Positions 12,039 to 24,110 are shown, counted from the first letter of the stretch. The stretch is 64,000 nt of DNA from Fulvia fulva (GCF_020509005.1 NC_063014.1:3286001-3350000), one strand, 5' to 3'. The notes: generated by a model not told the origin, from the letters alone. Program-made: numbers and translations.

Positions 12039-13116
12039 TAAGGAAGGAATCGTATTTAGTAAGCTAGCTACGAGGTAAGGTAATAAGTCTTAACCGCGCT
12101 TTCCTACTTATCTAGTACTACCGTATAGCCTCGTTTCGAGAGGTTAGCCCGGAGTAAAAGCTTCCCTCTATACCCTCCCTCCCTATTTACTCCTTAAGCT
12201 AATATCCACCTCTATAGGCCTAAGCCCTTTAGTGCTCTCTATTAACCGACATACGTATCCGTCCTCTCGGGCTATATAGATAGTGTTAGCCGTCGCTACT
12301 AGTATATACTACGCCCTAGGTTTTGACGCCCTTCGCGTTACCGTAGCCTATCTCTAGAAAGCGGCCGTCTATACCTCGTAGGTTTACTCGGGGTATATAC
12401 TACGCCGGGTAGCGTACTCCTTACGTTTCTACCTACTAACTAATATAAAGTTCCTTATTACCCTACCCTCGATCCTCCCCGATTATAGAACTAATCTACT
12501 TGTATTATACGTCTTTTCCCTATCCTAATAGCCGTCTTTTCCTTACTTAGGCTATCGTCTTTTCCTCGTCGTAATCTACTATATTAGACTAGGTACGTTA
12601 TATAGCGAGATAGGTAGTACCTTAGGCAAAACCCTCGTTCCTATACCGGGTACTTAATAGGCCCTTATAGGCTTCGTCGCGTATCTACCTACCTACCGTA
12701 TTGCCCGCTAGTAAACACTAGATTGTTTCGTAGTCCGCTCGACGCCGTTATATAGTCCGCTTAGTTATTATTCTATAGTCCGCTCGTCTAATGTTCGTCG
12801 CTTAGCCCGCTCGGTTTACGGGCTCCGGAGGTGAAAATTCTATACTTATACTAGAGGTGTCATATCTAGCGTATAGGCTACGGTTCCGCGCCCTTCTTCT
12901 ACGTAGAAAGAAGAGGGACTCACTCCCGGCACGAGTATACGCTCGTCGGATAGTTTTTATACCCGTTTTACTAGTAGTCCTCTATTCGCCGCGGCTTTGC
13001 CTACGTTACGCGCCCGTCGCGCCTACGACGCTCTAGCGTAAGAATACTTAGCTCTCTCGTAGTAAGACGAGAGGTTCGTAGCCGATACTACGTATAGGTG
13101 ATTCTCGTCGTCGACC
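12039..13116 (-). repeat. R module, copy 1 (RIP-mutated)
   Basis: A 1,078-bp sequence matching 38253-39330 end to end at equal length, the differences being mostly C/T and G/A. Its left end is fused to LINE-C here and to LINE-D in the second copy. Its right end (GTCGTCGACC in + reading) is directly followed by the target duplication in both. No protein motif is visible. Three CGTCTTTTCC units start at 12510, 12533 and 12556, a 23-bp period. Its position at the 5' end of LINE composites resembles the WEIRD part of the MINE elements of Magnaporthe; I could not compare the sequences. Confidence 0.75.
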
Positions 13117-13130
13117 TATTTTTATATATA

Positions 13131-15610
13131 GGAGAGGTCGATATATTTAGAGTTAGTACTATTATTAAGGAAAGTACATATATATTGCCTATTAGCTATC
13201 CCTAGTATTATAAGGTATAAGCCGATAATAGGGTTATGTTCTATTTCTACTATCCTAAGAATATATAATAAGGGCTTAAGCCCTTCTAGCGGCTCTACTA
13301 GTAGTACTTCCTTATATCGTATCTTCTCCTCTTCGTGTCTACTACTTATTACGCTTAAATAGCGGACTAGGCATTTTCCGCCGGTAGTATAACGGTGGTA
13401 CCGCTAGCGTTAGTACTAGATCGTACTAGTATCTCGTATTTAAAGAGTTCGTAAGTACGCTACTATAGATAGTAACCGGGCTTACGACATTTCTTATAGA
13501 GGTTCTTACGTATATAACGAGTATTCTTAGCTTTATCTATAGTCTCGCCGAGATTGCTCTTAAAAGGTTTAGGACGGGTAGACTAGGCCTTACGGGTTAG
13601 CTTATTAGAGTCTAAGCCCAAGCCTAGGCCTACTAGCTTATCGTCCTTATCCTTACCGTCCTTATTCTTATTATCCTTCTTATCGTTCTTTAGCTTCTCG
13701 GAGCGCGGGTATAGGGCGTCGAGGATCTTAAAGTCTTTGTCTACTTAATAGAGGTTATTAATTATCTTAGTTATCTTTAAGGATCGGAAGTTAAGATACT
13801 TATTAAGGTAGCGGACAGTTAGCTTACGTTATAGATTATCTATTATATCTTTACCCTTAAGGCCTAGGATATTAGTATCCTAGCGCTACTTAGGGAAGAA
13901 GGTCTAGAAGCTGTCCTTATTATCTATCTTAAGATTATTTAGGCGGTTACGAGCCCTACCGACTAGGTTACGGTCTCTATATCGCTTAGCGAGTTCCTTA
14001 ATTAGGACGTTAAGGCCCTTATACGTCTTCTTACTACTATTTAGGCTTCCTAAGATAGTAGGGATCTTAGGTCTAACTAACTCCTAGGCGTTACCTAGCG
14101 AGGCTAGTAAGTCGTATACGAACTTAAGTACTACCTTCTTATTACGGAAGACTATATAGTCGATAATAGTCTCTAACTCGGAGAAGAACTTCTCGAGGGA
14201 GGGTCTAGATAGCTTACTATTAATAGTACCGACAAACTTCTTAGGCTTGTCTATACTACGCTACGTCTTAAAGGGCTAGCTAAGGTCCGGATCGTACTTA
14301 ACTAGAGACTCGAAGTCGTAGACTAGCTTCTTCTTAGAAGAGCGGCGATAAGTACGAGTATCGCTATCCGACTCCGAGGCGTCCTCTAACTTATTAGATA
14401 ATAGATCGGAGTCGTTAATATTATCTAGCTTACGTATAGACTTCTTAGCTTTCTTTCTAGTAGTACGGCAAGCTACCTTATCCTCGTACTTATTACCGCG
14501 GTCCTTATTACTAGCTCTACTATTATTATTCTTGTCCTTAGATAGGGTTCGGCCGTTTTATAGGGCACGGCGATATAATATAGCGCGAGATAGTAAGGAT
14601 CGTACTTAAGAGCGGCCTCGGCGGTCGTTAAGTTACTTCTTAAGGTTATCTACCTAAGTTGACTACGACTTATTAAGCTAATCAATATCGCTCTAATAGG
14701 TCTAGGCTTCTATCTTATATATATTAAGGTCAAATTTAAGGGCCTTGATCTTCGAGTTGTTATTAGACAACTACTAAAGTGCCTCCTTTACTTACTTCTT
14801 TAGGGTATCGTTCTTTATAGTAAGCGAGCTAATCCCGGCGGTTATTACTATACTTAAGGATACTCTAGGTTAGGCCTTTAGGTTATCGAGTTCCTACTAG
14901 ACCTAAGTAAGCTATTACTTAGCCTGATCTATTTCTCCTCGTACCGTACCTAGGTCCTTCTAGAAAGCGTCGCGGTACTTAATAGTATCCTCCCTCTATA
15001 TCTTCTATATATCGCGGTCCTTAACTAGTATGTCGTACTCGTTACGTATCTACTAATCGTGACTCTTCTATCTCCTAAGCTCTTACCCTACTTTACCTAA
15101 TTGCTCGTAGAGTATAGTCGCTATTTATATTACATTCCTATACTCTTACTCGGTACGTCGTAGGATAAAGTAGATAGCCGCGGCCCTCTCGGGCTCCTAT
15201 ACGAGCTTAACGAGTCGATCGGTATCGAGTTATAGAAGGTCGTTAACGGGGATTTAGAGGGTCTTCGCAACTTATTATTATATCTTACCTTCCTCTCCTT
15301 CGCCTTCTTTAGTAGCGCCGTCGTCGTCGTAGTTAACTACCGCCGTAGCTATACTATCGATATTCTAGATCTCTTTATCGGAAAGAAGGTCGTATAGGCT
15401 AAACTTAGGCGGTAGGTTAGTAACTAGTCGCTATAAGCTCTCGAGTTTATACTATAAGGCGTCGTTAGTAGTTTACTACTACTACTATATCTATTCTTAA
15501 GTCTATATATTATATATAGACTCGTGCTATACTACTAGTTATATAGCTAGTAGCGAGCCTCGCTATCCTTAAGGGCGTACGATATTAGGTACTACTTAGC
15601 CTAGGGTAGT
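13131..15610 (-). pseudogene. Gypsy-1 gag with coiled-coil and CCHC knuckle (dead)
   Basis: Read on the minus strand this is a long gag of several hundred codons. Its N-terminal part is rich in Leu/Lys/Asp/Glu and probably coiled coil. A central capsid-like segment at about 13880-14250 includes a stretch reading LIKELAKRYRDRN. A Lys/Asp-rich linker follows at about 13650-13720, and then a CCHC-like knuckle reading CRKPGYY with RIP-altered Cys codons at about 13485-13510. Below this it leads into the protease region that continues at 7793 across composite 1. It is interrupted by many stops. Gypsy-3 gag shares the same coiled-coil plus basic-linker layout. Confidence 0.7.
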
Positions 15611-15747
15611 AGTCTCTTATACCGAGTCGTACATTTTTTCTAACGTACGCCGTAATGTCTTATTACGGTTATTAATAATCTATACTCTTATAGATCCCGT
15701 CGTAGCTCTTCTACGGATAGAGAGACCTAGCTAAGTATAGCGGTTTA
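15611..15747. other. Leader or flank of Gypsy-1, no gene
   Basis: This stretch lies between the Gypsy-1 gag remnant and the target duplication of LINE-A copy 2 (TAGTCGTATTAATA at 15748-15761). I see no coding potential. It may be the 5' leader of Gypsy-1. Confidence 0.35.
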
Positions 15748-15761
15748 TAGTCGTATTAATA
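15748..15761. repeat. Target-site duplication of LINE-A copy 2 (partner 20755-20768)
   Basis: TAGTCGTATTAATA is present exactly at 15748-15761 and at 20755-20768. It brackets LINE-A copy 2 and fixes both ends of that element. Confidence 0.85.
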
Positions 15762-15836
15762 GATAGGTAGATTTGTTATTCCCCTATTCTAGGACCCTAC
15801 TCGGCCTATATAGGTATATATCTATTGTTATATATA

Positions 15837-15865
15837 AAGGGAAACCGGAATAGGTAGAAACCCTT
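15837..15865 (-). promoter_or_regulatory. LINE-A copy 2 3' stem-loop
   Basis: AAGGG at 15837-15841 and CCCTT at 15861-15865 keep the 5-bp stem seen in copy 1, although the loop has picked up RIP changes. Confidence 0.55.
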
Positions 15866-15934
15866 CCTGCCCCCGACTTCTCCTTATCTAGATTAGCTTT
15901 CCCTCTAAACGTATATAGTCTCTATTACTACCCC

Positions 15935-18900
15935 GTTAGGCCCCGCTCCTAGCCGGTCTCGTCGCGCTACGCCGTATCCTCTCTTCCTATACTACTCCTA
16001 CTAGGCGCTACTGTTCTAGCTAGCCCTTCTCTAGTATCTAGTTCGTAATACGCCGTAGGTCCTTAAAGTTATTAAGAAGTGCCCTAATCGTCCGGTTCCT
16101 CGCCTTTACTATCTACTCCCCCCTTCCTAGCGACTACCTCGGATAGACGAGGAGTACGTACCGTATATTCTAGGAGTAATAGCCGTAGGGGTAGCTAGTA
16201 TTCGTATATTCTAGAACCTTCCTCTATGATAGGTACTACTAGAGACCGATATGTTTGCTTCGTAGTTAGGTTACTATACTACTCTATACCCTCGTAAGGC
16301 GGTAGTAGATAAGCTTCGGGGGGTACTTAACCGCGGATTTCGTAGCTAACTATTCCTAAGGTTATCCCGCTAGCTAAGGGCGTCTACTATGCCCTATAAC
16401 CTAGTTATTCCACCTCTCTTTCTATAGTTGCTCTATAAACAATTTCTTACCTTCCTATTATATTACTAGCTATTCGTCCCTTACCCGGTAGTTCGGCTCG
16501 TTTCCGGGTCGAATACCCCTATACGCTAGTACTAATTTGCGGGCCCTTACGACTACACTAGCGATGACCTTCTATACTAGGTACTATACCGACGTGCCTA
16601 CGTAGGAGGTCCGTAGTCCCTAGATATATAGGTCGATCGGCGGTATAGCGGTCTCGTGCTTAAGTATCCTTATTAGTATCGACTTATATACCCCGGTGAC
16701 CTTCCTTAGGCATTAGTTTTGGATCTTTGCTAGCGGCGCGACGAGTCCCTTCGATAGGTAGGCCCTCTCGCCTAAGGACTACACTTGGCTACTATAGGTA
16801 AGGACTAGCCGTATAATAGCCGTATAAAGAAGTCGTAAATACCGAAAGTCCGCCCCCTATATAGACGTAGTAAGCCTCTAGTATAATGCTATATTCTGTT
16901 TAGCTTTCCGTAATATTACCTATACGTACTTCCTCTACCGTAGCGCCGGGTCTACCTATAGTCCGAGGATCCTAAGCTGATTTACCGGGTTAGTTATATA
17001 CCCCTATATCTAGATAGAAGCTTATATATTATAGAACCGTAGCCGGCGCGTAAAGTATATTAGATTGTACTTTTCTAGGGCAAACCGAGCCCTATACCTT
17101 CTAGCCTAGTCCTCGTAGATCTTGTGCTTCTCTTCTAATAGCCTATAGTTCTCCTTAGTCGAGGAAGACTACGCTAGGATGTTCGTGTCATCTATAAAGC
17201 CGCTCGTAGCGGTATTCTAGGATTCTAGGGCTAGGAGTAGCGTCGCTATAAAGAAGAGGAACAGGATAGGTACTAGCGTTAAACCTTACGGGATTCTAGT
17301 ATAGACTGCTTAAAATAGGCTTTTATACTAACCGACTAGGATCGACGTACTACGGTTTTAGAGGTAGGACCGTACGAAGTTAATAAGCTACTTAGGCAGT
17401 CCTTTCGACCTTAGGATATAGAGTAGCCGCGGGTATAATACGTAGTCGAAGGCTCCCGATATGTCTAGACTAAGTAAGGATACTACCTTGTCTCTATTCC
17501 TATACTAGATAGCCTTTACCTAGGAGGTCATAAGTTCTATCGCGGATAGCGTCGATCGCTATAGGCGCGTACCTATCTAGGTGTCCGGGAGTAGGGAGTA
17601 CTCCTCTACCGCCTCGGAGAGTCTCGTTATAACTAGCTTCTTAAGCGCCTTCCTAGGAGTATTAAGGAGCGTAATTAGGCGGTACGACTTTACCTACGTA
17701 TAGTCTTAATTTTACGGCTTACGTAGGACTCCTATCGTCGATTGTTTAGATACTATCGGATAGTATCCGGTCTATAGGCAGGCGTTAAAGATCACTACGA
17801 CTACTAGGGCTAGTTAATCTCTACACTTCTTTAGTAGTTCGTTTAGGATCCTATCCGGCCCCGGGGCTTTCTTCGCCGGTAACTTCCTAAGTATAGCGGT
17901 AGTATCTCCCTCGGACATATTCTATTAGACCGCTATACTAGGGTCTAGGGGAGTAGAGCTGCATATATTACTTAGATTAGCCTCGACTAGGGGCGGGAAG
18001 AACTTACTAGCTAGTAGACGCGCCTTAGCCTCGGGGTCGCTAACCGGGCTACTAGGCGATTATAGCGCTAGGATAGAGAAGGAGGGGCCCTATATAGGGT
18101 CCTATCGGGCCTATTTCACTAGCTTCTACATCCTCTCTAGCTTGCCGGCGATTTCTTCTACTATAGCCCTCTAGCCGACTGCTTTCTCCCTCCGTATTAT
18201 AGCTTTCTTCTATTAGTATGCCTCCCTATATACGTTCTAGGCCTCCTCGCTATAGCTACTCGTCTATACCCGGTAGGCTCTCCTTACTTCTCTTACTACC
18301 GTAGTATACTTCGGCGTCTAGTATAGTTTAGACTATATCGTTACTTAGGTAAGCGGAACGTAAAGTAAGGTCACTTTTCTTATTTCGTCTATTAACCCTT
18401 AGACTACCTCGTCTATCTCGTCTTTACTATTGTATTACTACTACGCGATCTAGACTAGCCTCTCGGAGTTATCGAGGTACGCCTAGATATTAGCTAAGTA
18501 GGCCTTTCCCTAGTATAGCTTAGGGGTTCTCGCTAGTATACGTTATATCTATATCGTAATAGAGGTGCTGACTAGTATATAGCCTAACGACGCCTCGAGT
18601 CTATATTCGATCCTATAGTAGGTTACTATATAGTAGTAGCTATCTAAGATCTAGGAGAGGTCGATCGTGCCTTAGAGTCCCCCTCTCTTCTAGGTACCTT
18701 GGTCCTTCGGAGTATTAAGGGCAATTACGTTACTCGCTATTAAGTCGAGTACTTCGTCGGCTATAGGGTACGGCTATATAAGGCTTTCCTAGGAAGGGTA
18801 GTATATATTAAAGTCTCCTACTACGAGATAGTACCCTTATCTCTTAAGCGTACTATTTAGGTATCTATAGACCCTAAGGTCGCGGCTAGACCTCGAGGCT

Positions 18901-19240
18901 AGCAGTCATATATTCAAGTTATATATCTAAGTACTACCTACGTAGAGAGAGGTAATATCTCCCCCGCCTTCTTCGTCTACGTAGTATACTACCTCCTAGT
19001 CGGATTCTAGTATATCCTTACTAATATAGAGGTACGTACGGGGTCTACCGTCGCTACGTAGGTATATCGTATACCCTAGTAAGTTATAGGTCGTTAGTCT
19101 CTTATAGTACGGGTTAATCTATAGCTCCTAGATTACTAGGACGTAGTAGACGTACGGGTCCGCCTCGTATAGAAAATAGTTCTAGACTATATCCTTACTA
19201 TAGTTGACGTTATACTAGATAATACTAAGCGTATCGAGGC
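15935..19240 (-). pseudogene. LINE-A ORF2, copy 2 (dead)
   Basis: Mirror of the ORF2 remnant in copy 1. On the minus strand it reads an APE-type endonuclease (near 19240-18500), an RT core with an intact-looking FIDDTN codon string at about 17175-17200, and a C-terminal Cys/His cluster near 16150-16200. No RNase H motif was seen. Stops occur in every domain. It is useful as a second RIP-dead allele for deducing the ancestral LINE-A. Confidence 0.83.
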
Positions 19241-19259
19241 TAGTTATCGTTATCGACAA

Positions 19260-20560
19260 TCATTTCCTCTATAATGTCCTATATCCTATTACCTAGCGCG
19301 TCCTAGTCTACGCGTATCGGTTATATACTAAAGGGGAGCCGGGCCTAGTTAGATTCCCTCGCCGTAACTAGTAGAGTACGTAGCCTCCCGTACGCCCTAG
19401 GTTATATATCCTTTATATTATTCTCGGCCCTAGGGCGCTTATACCTGACCGCCGCTAGCTAGTTCCGGTATAGACTAGCCTTACGGTCGCCTTAGAATCT
19501 TAGGGCGACGGTTCTATTTATAATTGCCTTGTTTTTCGCTAGTTTCCGCTACGGGCATTCCGCGCTATACGATAGGTAGTACCCCGGACAGTTCGCGTAC
19601 CGCCTCGTAGCCGATATATAGTCCCTAGATATATAGTCTCCTATATAGTTCGAGTAGGCCTACTTGTTTATATACGTATAGGTTTAGTGTCTATACTGTT
19701 AGTATTTAAAGTATTAGAGGATACGGAAGGATAAGGAGTGCTTTTCTACTATCTTAAGGCTATATTACTAGATTAGGCCTTATTCTATTACTAGATCCGC
19801 CGCTTTCGCGTCTTATAGCTATATAATTAGCGCCGAGGCCTTCTTACTTTCTATCCATTTCCTATAGAGCTAAGTCGCCTTCTAGATTAGAGAGTTAAGA
19901 GTGACCGGGTTATCCTCTTAGAGAGTACGTAGGTGACCTTAGTTAATAAGGTCGAACTCTTTAGGTATATCGTAGACTAGGATTGTAAATTGCTTCGTTA
20001 AGAGCTTTACTAATACCGTAACCTTAGATACCTACTATAGCTATGCCTCTAGGTGCCTCCTAGTAGTAGTAGAGCTAGTATAGATCTATAGAGTGCCGTT
20101 AGACTATTAGTTCACTACGACTACTACTAGTTAATTAATTCGTTAGGCGAGCTCCTTGTTCGATAGCTTCGTAACTTCGGCCTAGTCTTCCTTTACTATA
20201 ATATACATCGTAACTATATCGTACGTTAGGCGGGGGCCTAGTATCGATACCGCGACCGATACCTAGCTATAGGGGTATAAATTCCGGGTAGCCTTATTAA
20301 TCGGCTAAGACGTCGTCCTTATTTCTTATTGCCCTCGGTAGTACGATAGTACTAGCGCCCTACGTAGCTAAGTGATTATTATCTATAGAGACCGGTATAG
20401 GAGCTAATTGTTAGTCTCTATACTTTTTACGTCCTCTATAAGTTGCTACTAGTTGTCTTAGGGGAGCTTCGCCTATAGAGCCGTAGGCGCCGGTAGTACC
20501 GTAGCCTAGGCTACTATTACCTAGGAGTTGCCTAATATAGCTAGGCACCTCCGCGGCGTT
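19260..20560 (-). pseudogene. LINE-A ORF1, copy 2 (dead)
   Basis: Minus-strand ORF1 remnant. Its N-terminal part can be read with few stops from about 20540 downward and includes a short stretch rich in Gly and Ser. Its C-terminal part carries knuckle-like Cys/His clusters at about 19530-19725. It directly precedes ORF2. The 5' UTR occupies about 20560-20754 and shows no clear motif. Confidence 0.6.
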
Positions 20561-20768
20561 TAGGGCTATAGAGCTAAAGAAATAGGGTGAAGAGAACTTT
20601 AAGCTATCTAACTTAAATAAGGTAGAACTCCCTTAATTCTAGGGGTAGTAGCCTACTTTATAGATCGTTAGAATAGCCTTAATATAGGCTTTCGAATATA
20701 TCGTATTTAGCGATAGCGCCGACTTAGGTAGAGTTTATAGCGATGACGACGAATTAGTCGTATTAATA

Positions 20769-21190
20769 TAAAGTAGCTAGGTACGTAGGAAAGAAGAGCG
20801 CGAGGTACGCTAAGGCTATATATAAGCCGAAGTATTACGCTAGTATACGCGGTTACGTAACCTACGTACTAGCTATCTATTTACTAGGCCTAGGGCCGTG
20901 ATATAAGGAGGCTATCTAATACTAGCCGGAATAGCTACTTAGAAGCGTCCTATCGTATTACCGTACCGGGGAACATTTACCTTAACCTATATATACGGGC
21001 TTAGACCCCTACTTACGTAAGCGGGCTTAGCGCTCGTATAAGAACCTCGAGTACCCCGCGCCTCTCTTAGATAGAATATCTATTCGACTTATACCTTATC
21101 CGACTACGTACTTATATCTACTTATAATACTTCGAATAGATTATTACTAATATATAGAGAGATACGAGAAGCTACGATCAGGAGATTATA
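20769..21190 (+). other. Possible 5' LTR/leader of Gypsy-3
   Basis: No protein motif is recognisable here. A TATATATA string at about 20987-20994 is followed by a C-rich stretch and then by the open gag-like region, as expected for an LTR promoter and leader on the plus strand. I could not find a matching second LTR in the window, so this is a guess from position. Confidence 0.3.
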
Positions 21191-22311
21191 GAGAAACGTA
21201 ATAGTATACGAAGAGTACTAAGTATTAGATATCGTACTCGATCGAGTCGTACCTTAAGAAGGTTATACGGCTAATACCGTATAATAGCTAGAGTAAATAA
21301 TAACGGCGGCGCGCTAGGCGCGTAGATAACTTATAGTCGCGTTAAGCGCGCGAGTATTAGTAGATCCTCTTTCTTTACCCTTCTACCCGACTCTAGCAAT
21401 AATAGCGGAACCGAGGGCGACGCGACGTAGACCTACGGACGCGAAGAGGAGGTAGTAAGGAAACTCGTCGATAAGAGTAACGTATACTATAAGTAGTATA
21501 AGAAGGTCTTTAACCGACTCGCGGAGATATAAGAGGAGGACGAGACCGAGGCCGAGCTTAAACTTAACCTAGCTAACTTAGTAGGCGATAGCTACGTCGA
21601 GGACGAGACTAACGACGAGGGTAGGACCGGTATAATAGGACGCCGAGTTACGATATTAGCGGACAAGTTTAAGAAGTAAGTTAACGACTACCCCTAGTAG
21701 ATATATAAGATCTTAGTCGATATCGAGTTAGACTATCGACGCGTATATAAGACGATCTCTATACTAGATATAGCTAACCGTATTAATATACGTAAGGTTA
21801 AGGATACGAGAGATTAGATAGATAGACTCGAAGACGAGATTAGTACTATTTAGGCTACTAACTAGTTACTTTAGGACGAAGTAGCTCGACTTAAGAGCAC
21901 CCCGATTATTATCGATCTAGACGAGCTAGTAAAAGCTTAGGAAGAAGTAAAGAAGGCTAAGGAAGGCAAAGCCTTATATAGGATATAGTATAAGGACGCG
22001 GAGAATAAGTTAATAGCTACTAAATAGCGTATCGCCGGACTCGAGTAAGAGGTACGTAGTCGACTATAAGAAAAGTAAGATCTACTACCGTAGCGTACCG
22101 AAACCGATAAATCGCTAGAACGTTATAAGAGTAAGCCTAGTCGGAAGCCGGCGAAGGGAAACGGCGATCTAGACTCCTTAGACGAGGACGATAACGATAA
22201 GAATAAGGACGGTAAGCGTAAGAGTAGTAGTAAGCCGAGGCGTAAGAACGCTAGCGACTCGAATATACCTATCTCTACGTATACTACGTACGACCTCGAT
22301 ATAATAACGGG
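21190..22311 (+). pseudogene. Gypsy-3 gag, N-terminal part with coiled coil (dead)
   Basis: Plus-strand reading gives a charged, heptad-rich segment at about 21650-22080 that should form a coiled coil, then a Ser/Lys/Asp-rich linker at about 22130-22260. It stops at the LTR of Gypsy-2 (22312). The capsid-like continuation is found on the other side of Gypsy-2 at 46128. The match across the gap rests on strand, order and domain layout. I could not confirm a target duplication (ACGGG against ATATG). Stops are frequent, in RIP style. Confidence 0.55.
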
Positions 22312-22658
22312 TATTAAGTTATTATACTATAGACGACTAACCACCCTAGTAAGTAAGGGCGCGCCTAGTAACCTTAAGATGGCTTATAGGTAGGTATATA
22401 TACTTGTCGGTCCGCGGGCCGTAAAGTTTATATAGTGATCTTGAAAAAAAGATAATAAATCTGAAATTTTTAGATTCCCGTATCTTCGCCTTATAGAGAG
22501 ATTCCTCGTAAATCCTTAGCTTCCTACTAAGGTCGCCTCCTAACTATATATATCTTAGTAGTACCCCTATATACCCCTACTACGTAATTAACCGTTAAAG
22601 GTTAACGGGATTCGACGCGCAAATTTTCAGGGTCTAAAGGGGCCTTAGCTCGTTAGTA
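22312..22658 (-). repeat. Gypsy-2 3' LTR
   Basis: 347 bp, same length as the copy at 45781-46127 and similar throughout. RIP-adjusted ends are TGTTAA...GTTAACA (here TATTAA...GTTAGTA), giving the short terminal inverted repeat usual for LTRs. Because Gypsy-2 reads on the minus strand, this left copy is the 3' LTR. Confidence 0.78.
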
Positions 22659-22670
22659 TATCCTCCCCTA
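22659..22670 (-). promoter_or_regulatory. Gypsy-2 polypurine tract
   Basis: Directly beside the LTR, the plus strand reads TATCCTCCCCTA, which is TAGGGGAGGATA on the element's strand. A purine run touching the 3' LTR is the expected plus-strand primer of LTR retrotransposons and independently supports minus orientation. Confidence 0.6.
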
Positions 22671-23030
22671 TTACGAAACTGTCCCTAGTTTCACCTCCGC
22701 TACGCTAATATAAACTAAGAAACTATACCTACAAGTTATACGTAAAGAAGGCGGATCCGGCGTCTAGTCAAGTAGTTAGTCTAGAGATATTAAGGAGATC
22801 GCAAGTTCATGCTATAAGGGGCTAAGGAGGCTAAGTCAAAGTCTAGGCTTCGTAGTAAGCCTACTCTCAAATGAAGAATATAGCCTAGAGATTAGTTAAG
22901 TACGCTAGAAACTAGGTACTAAAACTAGAAGCTAGTTAAACTAAGGTTAGAAACCAAAACTACTAAGTAAACTCCTTACGCCTAAAAAAAGAAAAAATCG
23001 AGTCCTATCCCTCCTTTGACCTAAATCCTA
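22671..23030. other. Gypsy-2 3' untranslated stretch
   Basis: Between the polypurine tract and the end of the integrase remnant there is no coding potential in any frame. Several ACTAGAAACTAG-like short motifs recur around 22900-22960. Confidence 0.45.
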
Positions 23031-24110
23031 GTGAATTTGGCTATCTCCTCCGTAGTAAGGTCATAAGGCCGTACCTATAGTCTCGTCGGCTTAGATTCTA
23101 GTTCCGGAAGTATAGTAGCTCTATTAATACCTATTAGAAGTATATCGTCATCCTCTTTATCGGTAGATTCGGACGTAGTAGGTCTTTTCTTGTTCGGAAG
23201 ATCGCCTTTTTCGACATTCGCGACGTTAACCCTATTCTCTAGCGCTATAATGTCTTTAGCTTTAGGAAGATTAAGCTCCGGGTCCGGTCTTAACTATAGG
23301 ATTAGCTTTAGGCTCTCTCGGGCTTATATATCCTTTAACCTCGTATTATTAAGCTCTTCGAGGACGTATATACTAAACCCCGAGTACACCTTAGCTATAC
23401 GATACGGCCTAAGCTAGCGGTAACTAATCTTTCTAGATAGGTTATCCTTGTACGGCTTGTCGAACTTGACTATAAGAATCCCGACCTAGAACCCCTAGAA
23501 GTTAATACTACGTTTAGTATCGAAATATTCCTTACTTAGGGTACGAAGCCTTGCTCTTTGTAACTATAACTCCTAAACACTTATGTCCCGTACCTATAAT
23601 TAACGCGCCCGAATAGCGAATAGCTCCTCCTTTGATCTAATAGATCCCTATTTATAGTTCGCCTATATCGGGTATTCTACCTCGATTAGGAGAATAGTAC
23701 GATGGCTATATAGGACCTCCGCCGGCGCTATACCCGTAATTCTAGATACTATAGTTCTATTAGCCTAAAGTACCGTAGTAATCTATCGTTCCTAGGACTT
23801 ATAGGTGTTCTTAGTGAGCTTAGCTAATATAGCTAGAACAGGTCGATGTCCTACTTCTATAGTTATATTTGACTACGGATAGTAGGGTAAGATCCGGATA
23901 TACTTAATACCTATACTAATAAGTATCCTCTCTACCTCCCCTACGTTAATACTAGCGTTATTAAGCACAATCTTATAGTAGTATCTATACCGGCTAAATA
24001 CTATCTTATATAAAAACTTAGTAATCGCCCGCGAATTAAGAGGCTTCCGTACGACCTTCGCCTTAATCTACCTACTTAGAGCTTCTCGGGCGATAAGTAA
24101 GTACCCGTTT
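23031..24110 (-). pseudogene. Gypsy-2 integrase, C-terminal half (dead)
   Basis: Minus-strand reading gives the integrase C-terminal region, including a segment reading KISYR.LRPYRI at about 23395-23440 and, upstream of it, residues like KPYKDNLS. Such a block follows the catalytic core in many fungal Gypsy integrases. It is separated from the N-terminal half of the integrase by LINE-D copy 1 at 24126. A 75-codon plus-strand frame inside it is a shadow. Stops show RIP decay. Confidence 0.6.

Larger units (their letters stand above)
7806..13116 (-). mobile_element. Composite element 1: R module + LINE-C piece + LINE-B 3' part
   Basis: On the minus strand the order 5' to 3' is R (1,078 bp), an internal LINE-C segment (about 905 bp), then the 3' part of LINE-B with its tail of TATT-like repeats. 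A single 14-bp target duplication borders the whole block, and Gypsy-1 coding sequence continues on both sides. The simplest reading is one insertion in which the reverse transcriptase changed template twice. Stepwise nesting would normally leave duplications at the inner joints, and I saw none. The block is RIP-mutated, so it is older than composite 2 at 35399-39330. Confidence 0.75.
4371..15747 (-). mobile_element. Gypsy-1 (Ty3-type LTR retrotransposon), partial, nested
   Basis: A Ty3/Gypsy-type element reading right to left: gag at about 13131-15610, then protease, RT, RNase H and integrase down to 4371. It is cut by LINE-A copy 1 in the integrase, by composite element 1 (7806-13116), and by LINE-A copy 2 near its gag start. 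The composite is bordered by a duplicated target, and Gypsy sequence resumes beyond it. I could not place LTRs for this element; its 3' end lies left of the window and its 5' end may lie around 15610-15747 and beyond 20769. It is RIP-dead. Confidence 0.8.
15762..20754 (-). mobile_element. LINE-A copy 2, full length, RIP-degraded
   Basis: A complete 4,993-bp element on the minus strand, bounded by an exact 14-bp target duplication. The 3' tail of AGATAGG-type repeats is at 15762 and the 5' end at 20754. It supplies the 5' UTR and ORF1 start missing from copy 1. Its 3' UTR carries the family hairpin at 15837-15865. All frames contain many RIP stops. It sits head-on to copy 1 (3' ends facing) with Gypsy-1 between them. 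Confidence 0.88.

Noticed and set aside
1..20754. The two LINE-A copies as arms of one giant inverted duplication.
   Set aside because: Copy 2 has its own exact target duplication and the copies differ at many sites, so they are independent insertions.
23190..23417. A 75-codon plus-strand frame as a host gene.
   Set aside because: It is antisense to the Gypsy-2 integrase remnant, and no motif was seen.
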